64,000 nt of DNA from Hypoxylon rubiginosum (Eukaryota; Ascomycota; Sordariomycetes; Xylariales; Hypoxylaceae): NCBI GenBank assembly GCA_902806565.1, contig CADCXA010000068.1:434001-498000 (forward strand). The letters are read 5' to 3'. Position numbers and translations under genes: made by a program. The number at the start of each line of letters is the position of its first letter. Position 1 is the first letter of the stretch. Below the pieces are notes generated by a model. It did not search any database and had not been told where the DNA came from. It saw nothing but the letters and a program-made list of their open reading frames with translations. Shown piece after piece: positions 24,752 to 34,322 of this stretch.

Positions 24752-26423
24752 TTATAATGGTACTGAGGTTTGTCTAACTGTACGACTCGGTGGTCTAATG
24801 GGCGTGGTGGGCATGCTATTAAATCCACCATCTCTTCGACGACGAAGCGCAATCTCGAAGGGGTCGACGTTTGCGTCTAGTATATTTTCCTGAATAAATG
24901 TCTGTATATATTGGTCTGTCTCATAGACGGAATACTGCTGAAACCCTGCGGTCTGGTCCGTCTGATAGAGCTTCATAAAGTCGCCGGCAGATTTTGTATA
25001 GACGGCGTCTATGCATCTTTCAAATACTTCACGGAGCGTTGGCATGTCTTCGGGTTTGGCCATACACCTCTGGAGGAGGGGTAAGAGGGCATCTGGGTGA
25101 CGTGATCGTTTGTGCCGGTCGAGATCCCCTTCCCACGGATCTTGAGGATACGTTTCTAACACTTCTCCTTCTTCTTCTTCATATTCATCTTCTTCAAATT
25201 CATCTTCTTCTATTGACATTAGTCCTTCTTGAGCCCAAGAGTCACTAGCCATAAGCTTCCACCGTTTTACCTCGTCCATGTCGCCAGCGGCAAGAGTCAT
25301 GATGACCTGAGAAATCGTTAGCGGGAACATGACAGGCACTGAAACGGCTTCACCGACATAAGCAGCTTGGTACATATTTTCGAACACGGCGTCTTCGGAT
25401 TCCATCACTGCAAGTCCCCATATATCATAACTGTAACCTAAATGTTAGCACTCGTAGTGCTTTATAGAGGATAGGGGATATGGGATAGGGGATAGGGGAT
25501 AGGGGATAGGGCAGGGTGCAGACAACGGTGGCTGTTCTAGACAACGATGCCGTGGATACGAATAGCAAATACAACTATGTATACAACTCTCGACGGGTAA
25601 ATAATCATCACTCATAACTTACCCAACGTGGGTGGGCCGATTGATTTGGGCGGAACCAAAGTCAATCAACTAACAGACGTTAGCATGTGTAGTTCTAAAC
25701 GACACCATTCAAGCCACCCGACCTTAAGTAGAGCTCCGCGAGCATGCTCAGGGCTGTCCTGGATATCTGAGATGAGGATATTTCGACCAAATATATCCAT
25801 ATGCTGAATAGATATTCTTGGGAAATTTTCTTCCATGGTGGGAATCTCTTCTCTACCAGTGATTTCAGGATAGTCCAAGCCGATACACATCCGTATTACT
25901 AGACGCTGAGCGTGAGCGGGAGCGGGATGCAGATTCGAGAGAGAGATCAAGGGTGCTTACGGCAGAGGAACAGACTCCAAAGGAACCGCTCAGGCACTCG
26001 AAATACGTGCCCGTTGGCCTTTCTAACAAGCAGTCTGTCAAATAGGTCCTGGAGCGTACCGTAGCCAACATATTCCAGTATTATACCAATGCCGCCTCCA
26101 AAGTTGTCGATACCGTCGCCTATCATTCTTATCATGTGCTCTTTCCCCTTCACCATCCGCAAAGCCATTTCTTCCTGCAAGGCATCGTCCACGTCGTTCG
26201 AATCGAAATACTTGATGATCATATGCCGGGCCACGGACACGCCGACGATTTCTCTGCATAATAGCGCACCGCCCTGTGCTCCGGGCTTGCCCGACACTCC
26301 GACGAACTCCCACGTGGGATTGTTCCACGCGAAATAGTTGACGATCTTCTCGGCGCTCTCTGCCAGTGCTGCTACAGTCGCCGCGCTTGGCGGTATCGGT
26401 GCCAGCGTTAGTCGTCGCGCCAT
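24752..26423 (-). CDS. Divergent fungal protein kinase
   Basis: Four exons rebuilt by eye: 26423-25961, 25898-25723, 25669-25623, 25430-24752; product 454 residues, all junctions in frame. Kinase features in order: IIKYFD with a likely beta-3 Lys, EEMALRM as the C-helix Glu, hinge IILEYVGYGTL, catalytic loop HMDIFGRN (D189, N194), metal-binding LIDFGS (D216), and YDIWGLAV as the usual DVWxFG position. The catalytic loop is odd (Met for Arg/Leu before Asp and no Lys two after it), and no Gly-rich loop is clear, so activity is uncertain. It resembles lineage-specific Pezizomycotina kinases, not a named housekeeping kinase. Intron 2 has a weak donor (GTCGGG), and intron 3 carries a heptamer minisatellite. 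The C-terminal lobe has an acidic run of Glu/Asp near residues 290-310. Confidence 0.75.
25468..25512. repeat. GGGGATA minisatellite inside a kinase intron
   Basis: About six tandem GGGGATA/GGGATAT heptamers (plus-strand reading) lie wholly within intron 3 (25431-25622) of the kinase gene. Confidence 0.85.
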
Positions 26424-27092
26424 GATGCCGTGAACAAAAGTGGTAGCTTGAAGTTGAATATCCCACCGATCGATTTCAACAATGACCGTGCAGGCCCATT
26501 ATGAACAAGCGCCGTCCCTTCGGTATGGAGTACGATGCTACTGAATCCGGAAATTAGAAGCGTGACAAAGACGACATATACAAAGGCTGCTAGCGTCATC
26601 GAGAGCATTCAGTTCTTTCAACAAGGCGCCACTAATCCATCTAATGGCTTGCTTCTAAATATACCTAGGTAGGTAAACGATGAAAGTGGCAAAACCGTGG
26701 GCCTTGAGAGGTTAGTAGCATGCTTCGTTTTCGCCTTGTTTTATATTGCGTCAGGGCCTTTTTATATTATGGCAGGCAGCCTCTTCATGAAATGAAAATG
26801 TTAGGGATTCTCTGGGTGGTGTAAGGGGGTAAACCCCTTACCAAGAAGGGTTTTATTTCCAGCTTCGGTATGAAGGAAAATTGAGGTAGACCTGTCTCGA
26901 AAACGTACCTAGGATAAGACATCTCATCTGCTTAGAATATCTCACCATACCATACATCTATTATTTATGCTCATACGTTGTGAAGGTGGTATTGAAATCG
27001 ATTCTAAATGCTTTTATTCCGTTGCCTAGTAGTATTCGTAATCAGTAGGCAAAGCTAGAAGACCTCCTAATATTGGGGTTTGGATTCTGTTT
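26424..27092. other. Intergenic region between kinase and decarboxylase genes
   Basis: 670 bases with no supported gene. Contains a TACCTAGGTAGGTA palindrome at 26662-26675. A 66-codon minus-strand frame starting at 26608 has a hydrophobic start and runs into the kinase 5-prime end; it is more likely the kinase leader than a gene. Confidence 0.5.
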
Positions 27093-28253
27093 TTAACTAT
27101 CTTCGCGCAGCCGCAGCACCTCGACGGCGTTCCCCCCCATGACGGCCCTCGCGCCGTCGGTCCCGTCGCCCAGGGCCTTCCGTACGGCCTCGGCGTTCCA
27201 CGTCACGCTCTCCCACTCGCCCTGCTCGTCGCCGCCGAGGGGCGGGAAGAACGGGTGGTCGGTGCCGAACATGAGTCTGTCGGCGCCGCTGGCGTCGACG
27301 GCCGCCTTCAGCCCGACCTCCGAGTACACGACGGCGTCGAGGTAGACCTGCTCGCGCAGCACCTGCCATACGGTGCGGCGCCCGGCACCGACCTTTCCTT
27401 CCCGGACCAGGTGGCCGTCGTGCACGACGCAGCTCTCGATGCGGCCGGCCAGGAACGGCAGCGTGCCGCCGCTGTGCGCCAGCAGCATGCGCAGGTCCGG
27501 CACCTGGTCGAAGACGCCCGCCAGGTACATGCGCGCGACCGCGATGGTGGTCTCCATCGGGAACCCCAGCGCGAGCGGCAGCACGTGCCCGTACTCCTCC
27601 GTCGCGCGGGGACCCCACACCTCGCTCGGCAGGCCGTAGTGCGGGTGCAGGAACACCGTCAGCCGGTTGGCCGCCAGCGCCCGGAGCACGGGCACGAGCG
27701 CCGGGTCGTCGAGCCCCCGGCCCAGGCCCGACGTGCCGAGGATCACGCCCCGGCAGTACTTGAGGCTCCGCACGTGGCCCACGGCCGCGAGGAGGGTCTC
27801 GGGCGGGGCCGTCAGCGGCAGCGTGGCGAAGAAGAAGAGGCGGCCGGGCGCCTCGGCGCACATGTTGGAGAACTCCTGGTTGATGGACTTGGCGGTCTCG
27901 CCGGCGTCCTCGGGGGCGACGAAGTCGAGCCAGGGGTTCGCGAGGGAGATGACCGAGATGTCGATCTTGTGCGTGTCCATAAAGTGCAGCTTCTGCTTGA
28001 GGGACGAGTAATGCGTCGTCACCGGCCGCCCTGGCAGGTGGGATGTCTCTGGGCTTCCCGTCATCTTGTCTAGCGACTCCGCCTCGGCGGGGAGGATGAT
28101 GAGTCGGGGCTCCTTTGCGCCGGCGAATTTCCGGATCAGGGGTATGCTGTTCCTGGATTCCAAAAGTTGGACGTATGCCGGGGGATACATGTGAGTGTGA
28201 ATATCTACCACGCTATGCGTGGGCGACCCTATTGTGCCAATATCCACGTCCAT
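27093..28253 (-). CDS. Uracil-5-carboxylate (iso-orotate) decarboxylase, amidohydrolase family
   Basis: 386 residues, one exon. An ACMSD-type amidohydrolase: HxH at H19/H21 (VDIHTHMYPP), FLHPHYG (H203), LLAHSGG (H260) and FGTDHPFF (D332), the usual metal ligands and base. Long stretches (HTHMYPPAYVQLLE, LGFPMETTIAVARMY, TLPFLAGRIESC, YSEVGL) match what I know of fungal iso-orotate decarboxylase, which converts 5-carboxyuracil to uracil and CO2 at the end of the thymidine salvage pathway. The neighbour 848 bp away and divergently transcribed is a thymine 7-hydroxylase-like dioxygenase, which makes the substrate; this supports the specific call over a general ACMSD-like decarboxylase. The 3-prime half is very GC-rich and throws off long shadow frames. 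Confidence 0.85.
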   Translation of the reverse strand: MDVDIGTIGSPTHSVVDIHTHMYPPAYVQLLESRNSIPLIRKFAGAKEPRLIILPAEAESLDKMTGSPETSHLPGRPVTTHYSSLKQKLHFMDTHKIDISVISLANPWLDFVAPEDAGETAKSINQEFSNMCAEAPGRLFFFATLPLTAPPETLLAAVGHVRSLKYCRGVILGTSGLGRGLDDPALVPVLRALAANRLTVFLHPHYGLPSEVWGPRATEEYGHVLPLALGFPMETTIAVARMYLAGVFDQVPDLRMLLAHSGGTLPFLAGRIESCVVHDGHLVREGKVGAGRRTVWQVLREQVYLDAVVYSEVGLKAAVDASGADRLMFGTDHPFFPPLGGDEQGEWESVTWNAEAVRKALGDGTDGARAVMGGNAVEVLRLREDS

Positions 28254-29100
28254 TTTGGATCCCTACGTAGTTACCCTGTGAATGAAGTTGTCTGTCGTAT
28301 ATATCAACCGCCTAAAGGTCGATATTTAGGATGATCCGAAGTTAAGAAATCTAGACTAGGGAAAATAGACAGGGGCTGTCGTTGAATTGTGGAATATTCA
28401 TATGAGACACTGCGTCTTTGGCTATTTATTGCGGTGTTCCCTAGTTCGCTGGTGGGATCCTTATTTTAACGCTATATTTTCAAGTTATCATTATGAAGAA
28501 ACGGGAGTATAGGTACATATCGGACGTAAGAAACGAAGAACCCTACTTACTCTATAGTAAATCGTAGATCAAATCTTGGATCGTGTTCCAATGTACGCTC
28601 TCGATCGGTGAACAACCCCACATTCGGCCCATGATGCCCACCTGCGTAGGCGTCTCTTATCTTATGCACCGTGTAGACGGTATACCTTATCTGCGGGTGG
28701 GGCTAGGTATAGTTATAAGTAGGTGGTATCATGATAGTCTTCTTTACTTGACATGCTCTGATATTATTAGTCACTCGTATATCCACCAACTTGGAGGTGT
28801 TTAACGAACCATTCTGTATACGGCCTCTTACAAGGTCTAGACCAGCAGTGTAGGATCGGTACTTACACTTACCTCGGAATTTAGAGGCTTAAGTTGGAAG
28901 GTTTCGCATTCATCGGACGTGGCCGAACTCCACGCCAGCCAAGTCTTTATTCATATCACCTCCTGGCGCAGATAACCTTCATATCTTGCGCCCACCTGTA
29001 TCTTCTATTTTGGCGCGGGGTAATTAATCGTTACTCTCTCGAGTTGAAATTTGAATAACTTCATCCAAATAAAAATTGTTAAGAAATAAGAAAAAGAAGG
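28254..29100. promoter_or_regulatory. Shared divergent promoter region of the thymine salvage pair
   Basis: 847 bases between the start codons of the decarboxylase (leftward) and the dioxygenase (rightward). No gene is seen in it. It would have to contain both promoters, so joint regulation is plausible; I cannot point to a specific factor site. Confidence 0.5.
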
Positions 29101-30234
29101 ATGGAGTCTGCGGCTGTAAAGAGCGAGGGTCTTGTCATCCCAGTAGGTCGCCCGCGAGATAGGCAATCCGATCGTGGCTTTGCGAGAGTTTGTGACTGAA
29201 GCGCAGGAATTTCCGTAGTTAATCGACTTCTCCCGATTTCTGAACGGGAACCCGGAGCAGAGAAAGGAAACTGCGAAAGCCATCCTCCATGGCTTCCAGA
29301 CGGCCGGGTTCATCTACCTAAAGGGGCTGCCCGTTACCTCCAATTATAGGAAATATGTCTTTGAGACCTCGGCCAAATACTTTAGGCTGCCGACCGAGAC
29401 CAAGATGTCTCACTGCTGGACTACGCCCGAGGCGAACCGGGGCTACTCCGCACCAGGTCGGGAGAAGACTACAACACTAACAGACATAGATGATGTCAAG
29501 AAACTACGAGACTCGGTGCCCGATTTAAAGGAGAGTCTTGAGATCGGTCGCGAGGGTGTACCTGATCAACCGAACCATTGGCCCGAGGAGGAGGGCGAGC
29601 TCGTCGGGTTCAAAGAGACCATGCTCGATTTCCATAACAAGTGCAAGGAGTTGCACATGGAGGTTATGCGCGCCATCGCTGTCGGCCTAGGTATCGATGA
29701 GGCATGGTTCGACGGCTACACAGATGCCGGCGACAACACTCTGCGCCTGCTGCACTACCCTGAGGTCAAGAAGGACGTCTTCACTATCAACCCAGGCCAG
29801 GTGCGCGCCGGCGCACACAGCGACTACGGCTCCATCACGTTGCTCTTCCAGGATTCGCGAGGTGGCCTGCAGGTACAAAGTCCCACGGGTATCTTCGTGG
29901 ATGCGACGCCTATCGAGGATACTTGCGTGGTGAATGCTGGTGACCTATTAGCTCGATGGAGTAACGACAACATCAAGAGTACTATCCACCGTGTTGTCGA
30001 ACCACCGTCCGGCGATGGCAACGTCTACCCGGCGCGATATAGCATAGCGTACGTATATCCAATCCAGTTTGATATCGAAGTCGATCCTAACGTCCTTCTA
30101 GGTACTTCTGCAACCCCAACTACAAGAGTTACATCGAGGCGATCCCCGGGACCTACGCTGCCGAGAAGGATAGGAAATACGAGGGAATCAACAGTGGCCA
30201 ATACCTTGTCCAGAGGCTGACAGCTACTTACTAG
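29101..30234 (+). CDS. Thymine 7-hydroxylase-like 2-oxoglutarate/Fe(II) dioxygenase
   Basis: Three exons: 29101-29142, 29219-30048, 30102-30234 (334 residues, junctions in frame; donors GTAGGT and GTACGT, acceptors TAG). The small first exon supplies MESAAVKSEGLVIP, joining to LIDFSRFLNGNPEQRKE, the usual start of the DIOX_N domain. The catalytic domain has HSD at H214/D216 (AGAHSDYGSITLL), the distal His at 271 (STIHRVV) and the oxoglutarate Arg at 287 (ARYSIAYF). Length, ligand positions and the LEIGREG segment fit fungal thymine 7-hydroxylase, which oxidises thymine stepwise to 5-carboxyuracil. The adjacent iso-orotate decarboxylase completes the route to uracil. Without the first and last exons the frame would lack the N-terminal strand and the YFCNPNY tail. 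A different small-molecule substrate cannot be excluded. Confidence 0.85.
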
Positions 30235-30857
30235 AATAGGTCAATCGGAGAATTTAAGACGAGTCTCGTGGATATTTCAATGGTGTTGTGAAGTTGAGTC
30301 TTATTTGATAGCTGGTTAGGATTCGAAACCACAAGCACCACGTATCTATCCTTCCTATGGCTATGGGCGGAAAAGTTACGGATGTCGTCTTGATCGGCAT
30401 TGTCGCTATTCGTAGTCTATTCTGTTTTGCAGGTTCGAAAATTGATTGCTCACATGTGAGATGAGGTGTTTGTTGGTTTGACTCCGAGTTCCATAGTGAA
30501 GTTGAATTGAAGACGTGTTCACCAAGTCACCTCCCAAGTTTTCTGAGTTGCCTGCCATAGGGTCGTAGGGGCTGAGGGGATATTGGGACCAAGTTCTTGC
30601 AACTAAAATCTATTATGCACCTGCCACCAAGTGACAACCTGGGGATGCTAAGATTAAGGGACTCGCTCCTGCGGGAACACCCACGTCATAAGGAAACGAC
30701 CAGGGGATTAGTGATTAGTGGGGGGTAGCGTAGCACCCTCGACCGCTAATCCTGCAGCCCTACTCAGCTAAGAAGAGTCTACTACCTTGAAACTTGTCGG
30801 CTCATCTTGTTAGAGTCTCTCTCTTCCGCTTCTTGACTTTCTCGATGGGGACCCAAC
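30235..30857. other. Intergenic region
   Basis: About 620 bases, 3-prime side of the dioxygenase and 5-prime side of the hydrolase gene. The end is pyrimidine-rich (CTCTCTCTTCC), as in fungal promoters. No gene seen. Confidence 0.55.
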
Positions 30858-32262
30858 ATGAAGAAGACAATACTGTTGTGTTTTATCCACGGCTTCAAGG
30901 TAAGTCGCTTGTCTTTCTTCCTTCCTTTCCTTTTCCCCCATTTCCCTACCCACGACTAATCATACCATGGAAAATATAGGGGGGTGACGACACCTTCGGC
31001 GAGAAATCCGAGTTCGCCCAGCACCTCGCCGCCATCGTGGGCGCCGCGCTCCCCAAGGTCACGGTGCGCGCCGTAACCTACCCCCGCTACGAGACGCGCG
31101 GCGACCTGCACGAGTGCGTCGGCCGGTTCCGCGACTGGCTCCAGAACAAGGTCATCGACATCGAGGTCGCCAACGGCACGCCGTCCCCGACCGTCGAGCC
31201 GTCCGTCCGCACCATCCTGATCGGCCACTCCATGGGCGGCATCGTCGCCGCCGAGACCGCCATCGCGATAGCCTCCGAACTACCTATCACCGCCCACCAC
31301 CAGCAGCAAGATGTCGTCGCGGACGACAAGGCCAGCACCAAGGTCGAGATCGGCGAGCCCCTGGCGCCGACGAGCGCCCTCATGTTCCCGTACATCCAAG
31401 GTGTTTTAGCCTTCGACACCCCGTTCCTGGGCATCTCTCCCGGCGTCGTCGCCCACGGCGCCGAGGGCCACTACAACAGCGCCACCGCCGCCCTGACCCA
31501 GCTGAGCGGCTTGTCCAGCATCTTCTGGGGCAACTACAACCAAGCGGCCGGGAACGCCACCACCGACAAGAAGCCGGTCGCGGCCCTACCCGCGCCGGAG
31601 CCGCCGAAGGAGAACAAGAAGCAGCAGCAGCAGCAGCAGCAGGGCGGCTGGGGCTGGGGCCGCATCGCCGTGATCGCCGGGGCCGCGGGCGCCCTCGCGG
31701 CGGGCGGCGCGGCCGCGTACGCGAACCGCGAGCAGATCACGACGGGCTGGTCGTGGGTGGGCTCGCACCTCGAGTTCGTGGGGTGCCTGGCGCGCGGGGA
31801 GGAGCTGCGCGCGCGCGTCGCCGGCATGGCCCGCCTCGACCGCGATCTCGGCGTCGGGTTCGCCAACCTGTACACGCGGCTCGGCAGGGCGGCCGCCTCG
31901 AAGCAGGTCAGCATGGTCGGCACCGTCATGGGCAGCCAGCGCACCTTCTGCAACCTGCCGGCGCGCCAGGCCGCGGGCTTCTGGAGGGAGGCCGTCAACG
32001 ACAAAGCGAAGGACGAGATCGGTGCGCATATGGGTAGGTGTTCCCTCCCGCCCCCTTCTCCCCCTGTTTTCTTTGTTCTTAGGTTATGGATTTATGATTA
32101 AGTGGGTACTAATGTATGTATACCTGACCCGCAGCCATGTTCGAGCCCAAAGAGAATCCGGGATACCGTCAGCTATCCGACGACGCGAAGCACTGCATTG
32201 TGAAATGGTCACGCAACGAGTGGTATGAGACGAGTAAGGCAAGCCCCAAAGCAATCGAATAG
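30858..32262 (+). CDS. Alpha/beta hydrolase (DUF676/lipase-like) with internal hydrophobic segment
   Basis: Three exons: 30858-30899, 30980-32033, 32135-32262; 407 residues, in frame at both junctions. The first exon gives MKKTILLCFIHGFKG, an HGF oxyanion-loop start that runs into GGDDTFGEKSEFA. The nucleophile elbow is GHSMGG (S98). FDTPFLGIS follows, as in fungal lipase-like proteins of the DUF676 type. Between the two halves of the fold are a Pro/Lys/Gln segment with seven Gln in a row (CAG repeat, near 31622) and a 20-residue Ala/Gly/Ile stretch (RIAVIAGAAGALAAGGAAAYA) that could be a membrane anchor. Substrate unknown; serine esterase or phospholipase-type activity is the natural guess. 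The acid and base of the triad are not clearly assignable. Confidence 0.8.
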
Positions 32263-32475
32263 GTGGGAACTCTTAGGTCTGGCGTATAACATGGGTTTTT
32301 TATGGTCTTCTGTCTTTTGGCATTATAGTAAGGTAGATTGCGTGTCTATATGATTCCCTACCCCCTAGGTACTCTAGCCCCTTGCATGATTCTCATGAAT
32401 ATCATACTTTTCCGTCCACAAAGGGCCTTGAAACCCTCTTTTGCCACGACAGTGTGGGACGTAGACATGCTAACT

Positions 32476-33401
32476 CTATTGTGTGGCCTTCTTGTTCTTC
32501 TGGGTCTTTGTTCCCTTCATGACCTTCCTCCTCTGAGCCATCATGTGCGTATACAAGATATAGGCAGCTGTAAACTCGACCATTAGCTATCTGACGATTG
32601 CGCAATAGCAATTAAGCCAATACAAGGAGCGACTTACACGGAGGGTAGACCAGGGCGACGTATCCGAAGAGGACCATCGAGTACAGGGGGTCGACGCGCT
32701 CGCGGGCGGGCTCGACGGCGCGCCAGATGAGGTAGGCCTCGCTGGAGATGCCGACGGGGTAGAGGACGAAGAAGGCGTGGTAGCGCAGCCAGTGGAGGGC
32801 GTAGGGGGGCCTGCCGCCCGTCGACAGCGAGAGCGCGAAGTACGAGTACCGGATCACCTCGGTGGCGGCCCAGGCGGCCAGCATGGACGAGTACGCGAGG
32901 GACGACCGGGCGTCGCCGAAGCCGAAGCCGCGCGCCAGGTCCGGGAACAGGCCCGTCACCCCCCACACGATCGCGTACCGGCTGAAGACCTGCATGAAAG
33001 TGGTGAAGAAGGGGGAGCGGACGACGCCTACAATCCGTAAGAAAGGGGGGGAGATCGTTAGCGATTTACGTTATGAAGGTATGCTGCATGGTTCAAGCAA
33101 GGGAGAGGAGGAAGGGCAAAGGGACGGTGTAGACGCGAAGTGAACGCGAGCAAGCTAGCAAAGCAATCGGATAGAACATACCGAACAACGAGTGTAGAAT
33201 CTCCATGCCGGCCAGCGTCTGCGTCCACTTGCAGAACTCGCCGGTGGTCGGGTAGACGAGCTGGGGGCCCTTGGTCACGTTGGCGCCGACGACGCGGCCC
33301 AGGACCGTGAGCCAGAGGATGGCGGACGCGGCATTGTAGAGGATCAGGTAGCCGTTCTTGACGGGCGAGGCCTTCTTCGCGGGCTTCGCTGTATCGGCCA
33401 T
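32476..33401 (-). CDS. phs1: Very-long-chain 3-hydroxyacyl-CoA dehydratase PHS1
   Basis: Three exons: 33401-33182, 33027-32638, 32567-32476; 233 residues, all in frame. A multi-span ER membrane protein of the PTPLA/HACD family: YLILYNAASAILWLTVL as first membrane span, LEILHSLFGVVRSPFFTT-like segment, TEVIRYSYFALS, and VLYPVGISSE, where Y163 and E170 match the catalytic Tyr/Glu spacing of yeast Phs1. The last small exon restores the cytosolic Lys/Arg-rich tail (MAQRRKVMKG...KKATQ), which suits ER retention. It catalyses the third step of the fatty-acid elongation cycle used for sphingolipid very-long-chain acids. Transcribed convergently with the hydrolase gene, 213 bp apart. Confidence 0.93.
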
Positions 33402-33440
33402 TCTCGTTTTGCGGCTGCTCGGTGACAAGGTGAAGGAGCT

Positions 33441-33466
33441 AGGTTGGTAGGTAGGTAGGTAGGTAT
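33441..33466. repeat. GGTA tetranucleotide repeat
   Basis: Five to six tandem GGTA units about 45 bases upstream of the phs1 start codon. Confidence 0.85.
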
Positions 33467-33709
33467 GTATATCTGTAGCTAATGAGAGGTGAAATTCGGA
33501 TGTGTGGAAAAATAGAAGAGGAGCTACCCTGGTTAAATGTCGTATCGTAGGTGGAGAAAAAGCTGGAGGTTGGCGGGTTCCAGTTGGGCCGTTCCAGTTG
33601 GTCGGGGTTTATTACGCTAGGGAGGACCCGACATGGCGCAAGTGGAGGCCTGAAGCCTCAACGGATAGCGTGCAACCTAGTACCCAGGCAGCCAGGTTAG
33701 GTTAGGTAG

Positions 33710-33959
33710 CCAGTCTGAGTCGAGAGATCATGGCGCAGTCTTGGCATTTAGATTTACCCACTTAAATTGGCCACACAAATGCAGCAGCGGAGCTACTTGT
33801 TGACCCGATCCGATAAGCCAATCAGATGCTTGATTTCATAGTCTCATTCAGCTTCGGACCGGATCAACTATAGTTACCGGGATGGGATAATTAAGTGGGT
33901 AGCTTCAGTGGGTAAATCCAAATGCCAAGACTGCGCCATTATCTCTCGACTCAGACTGG
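33710..33959. mobile_element. MITE-like element with ~50-bp terminal inverted repeats
   Basis: The left arm (33710-33761) and right arm (33909-33959) are near-perfect reverse complements over about 50 bases, starting CCAGTCTGAGTCGAGAGA and containing GCGCAGTCTTGGCATT. The trinucleotide TAG lies directly outside both ends (33707-33709 and 33960-33962), as expected of a target-site duplication. The 150-bp interior has no open frame. Non-autonomous DNA transposon by structure; superfamily not assignable. Confidence 0.8.
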
Positions 33960-34322
33960 TAGCTTCTAGTTTCAGTTGTCAACTTAGGGGTAAACAACAA
34001 TATCAACATCAAGGCTTCACATTAAATAGATTTGCAGAACGACGTCTGTCATTATTATCTCTTGGGTATAGTTTACATTTACATGTGGTATTCCGAACTC
34101 CGTCGGTAGCAACTGGCTACCGTCTTGTCATAGCCATAGTATCATCGTTGAGATGCTTCCCAGCTACCTTTACGCCAGCCAGCAAGGGAACATCCATTAA
34201 CGATATGCAGCCATTTGCATGGTCTAACATGTTCCAGTCCTCCTATCCCATTCTGCCATATAACTCCGGGTTCCGTTTATCATCAATTATAACCTCAGCA
34301 TGAATCTTGACTTGGTTGTAAC

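Larger units (their letters stand above)
33402..34322. other. Intergenic region carrying a MITE-like element
   Basis: Contains a GGTA tetramer repeat just upstream of phs1 and the 250-bp inverted-repeat element described separately. No gene is supported. Confidence 0.6.

Noticed and set aside
27255..28073. 272-codon plus-strand frame over the decarboxylase gene
   Set aside because: Antisense shadow of a GC-rich gene; composition is Arg/His/Gln-rich with no domain, while the minus strand has all the metal-binding motifs.
31114..32037. 307-codon plus-strand frame in the hydrolase gene
   Set aside because: Out-of-frame Arg-rich shadow caused by high third-position GC.
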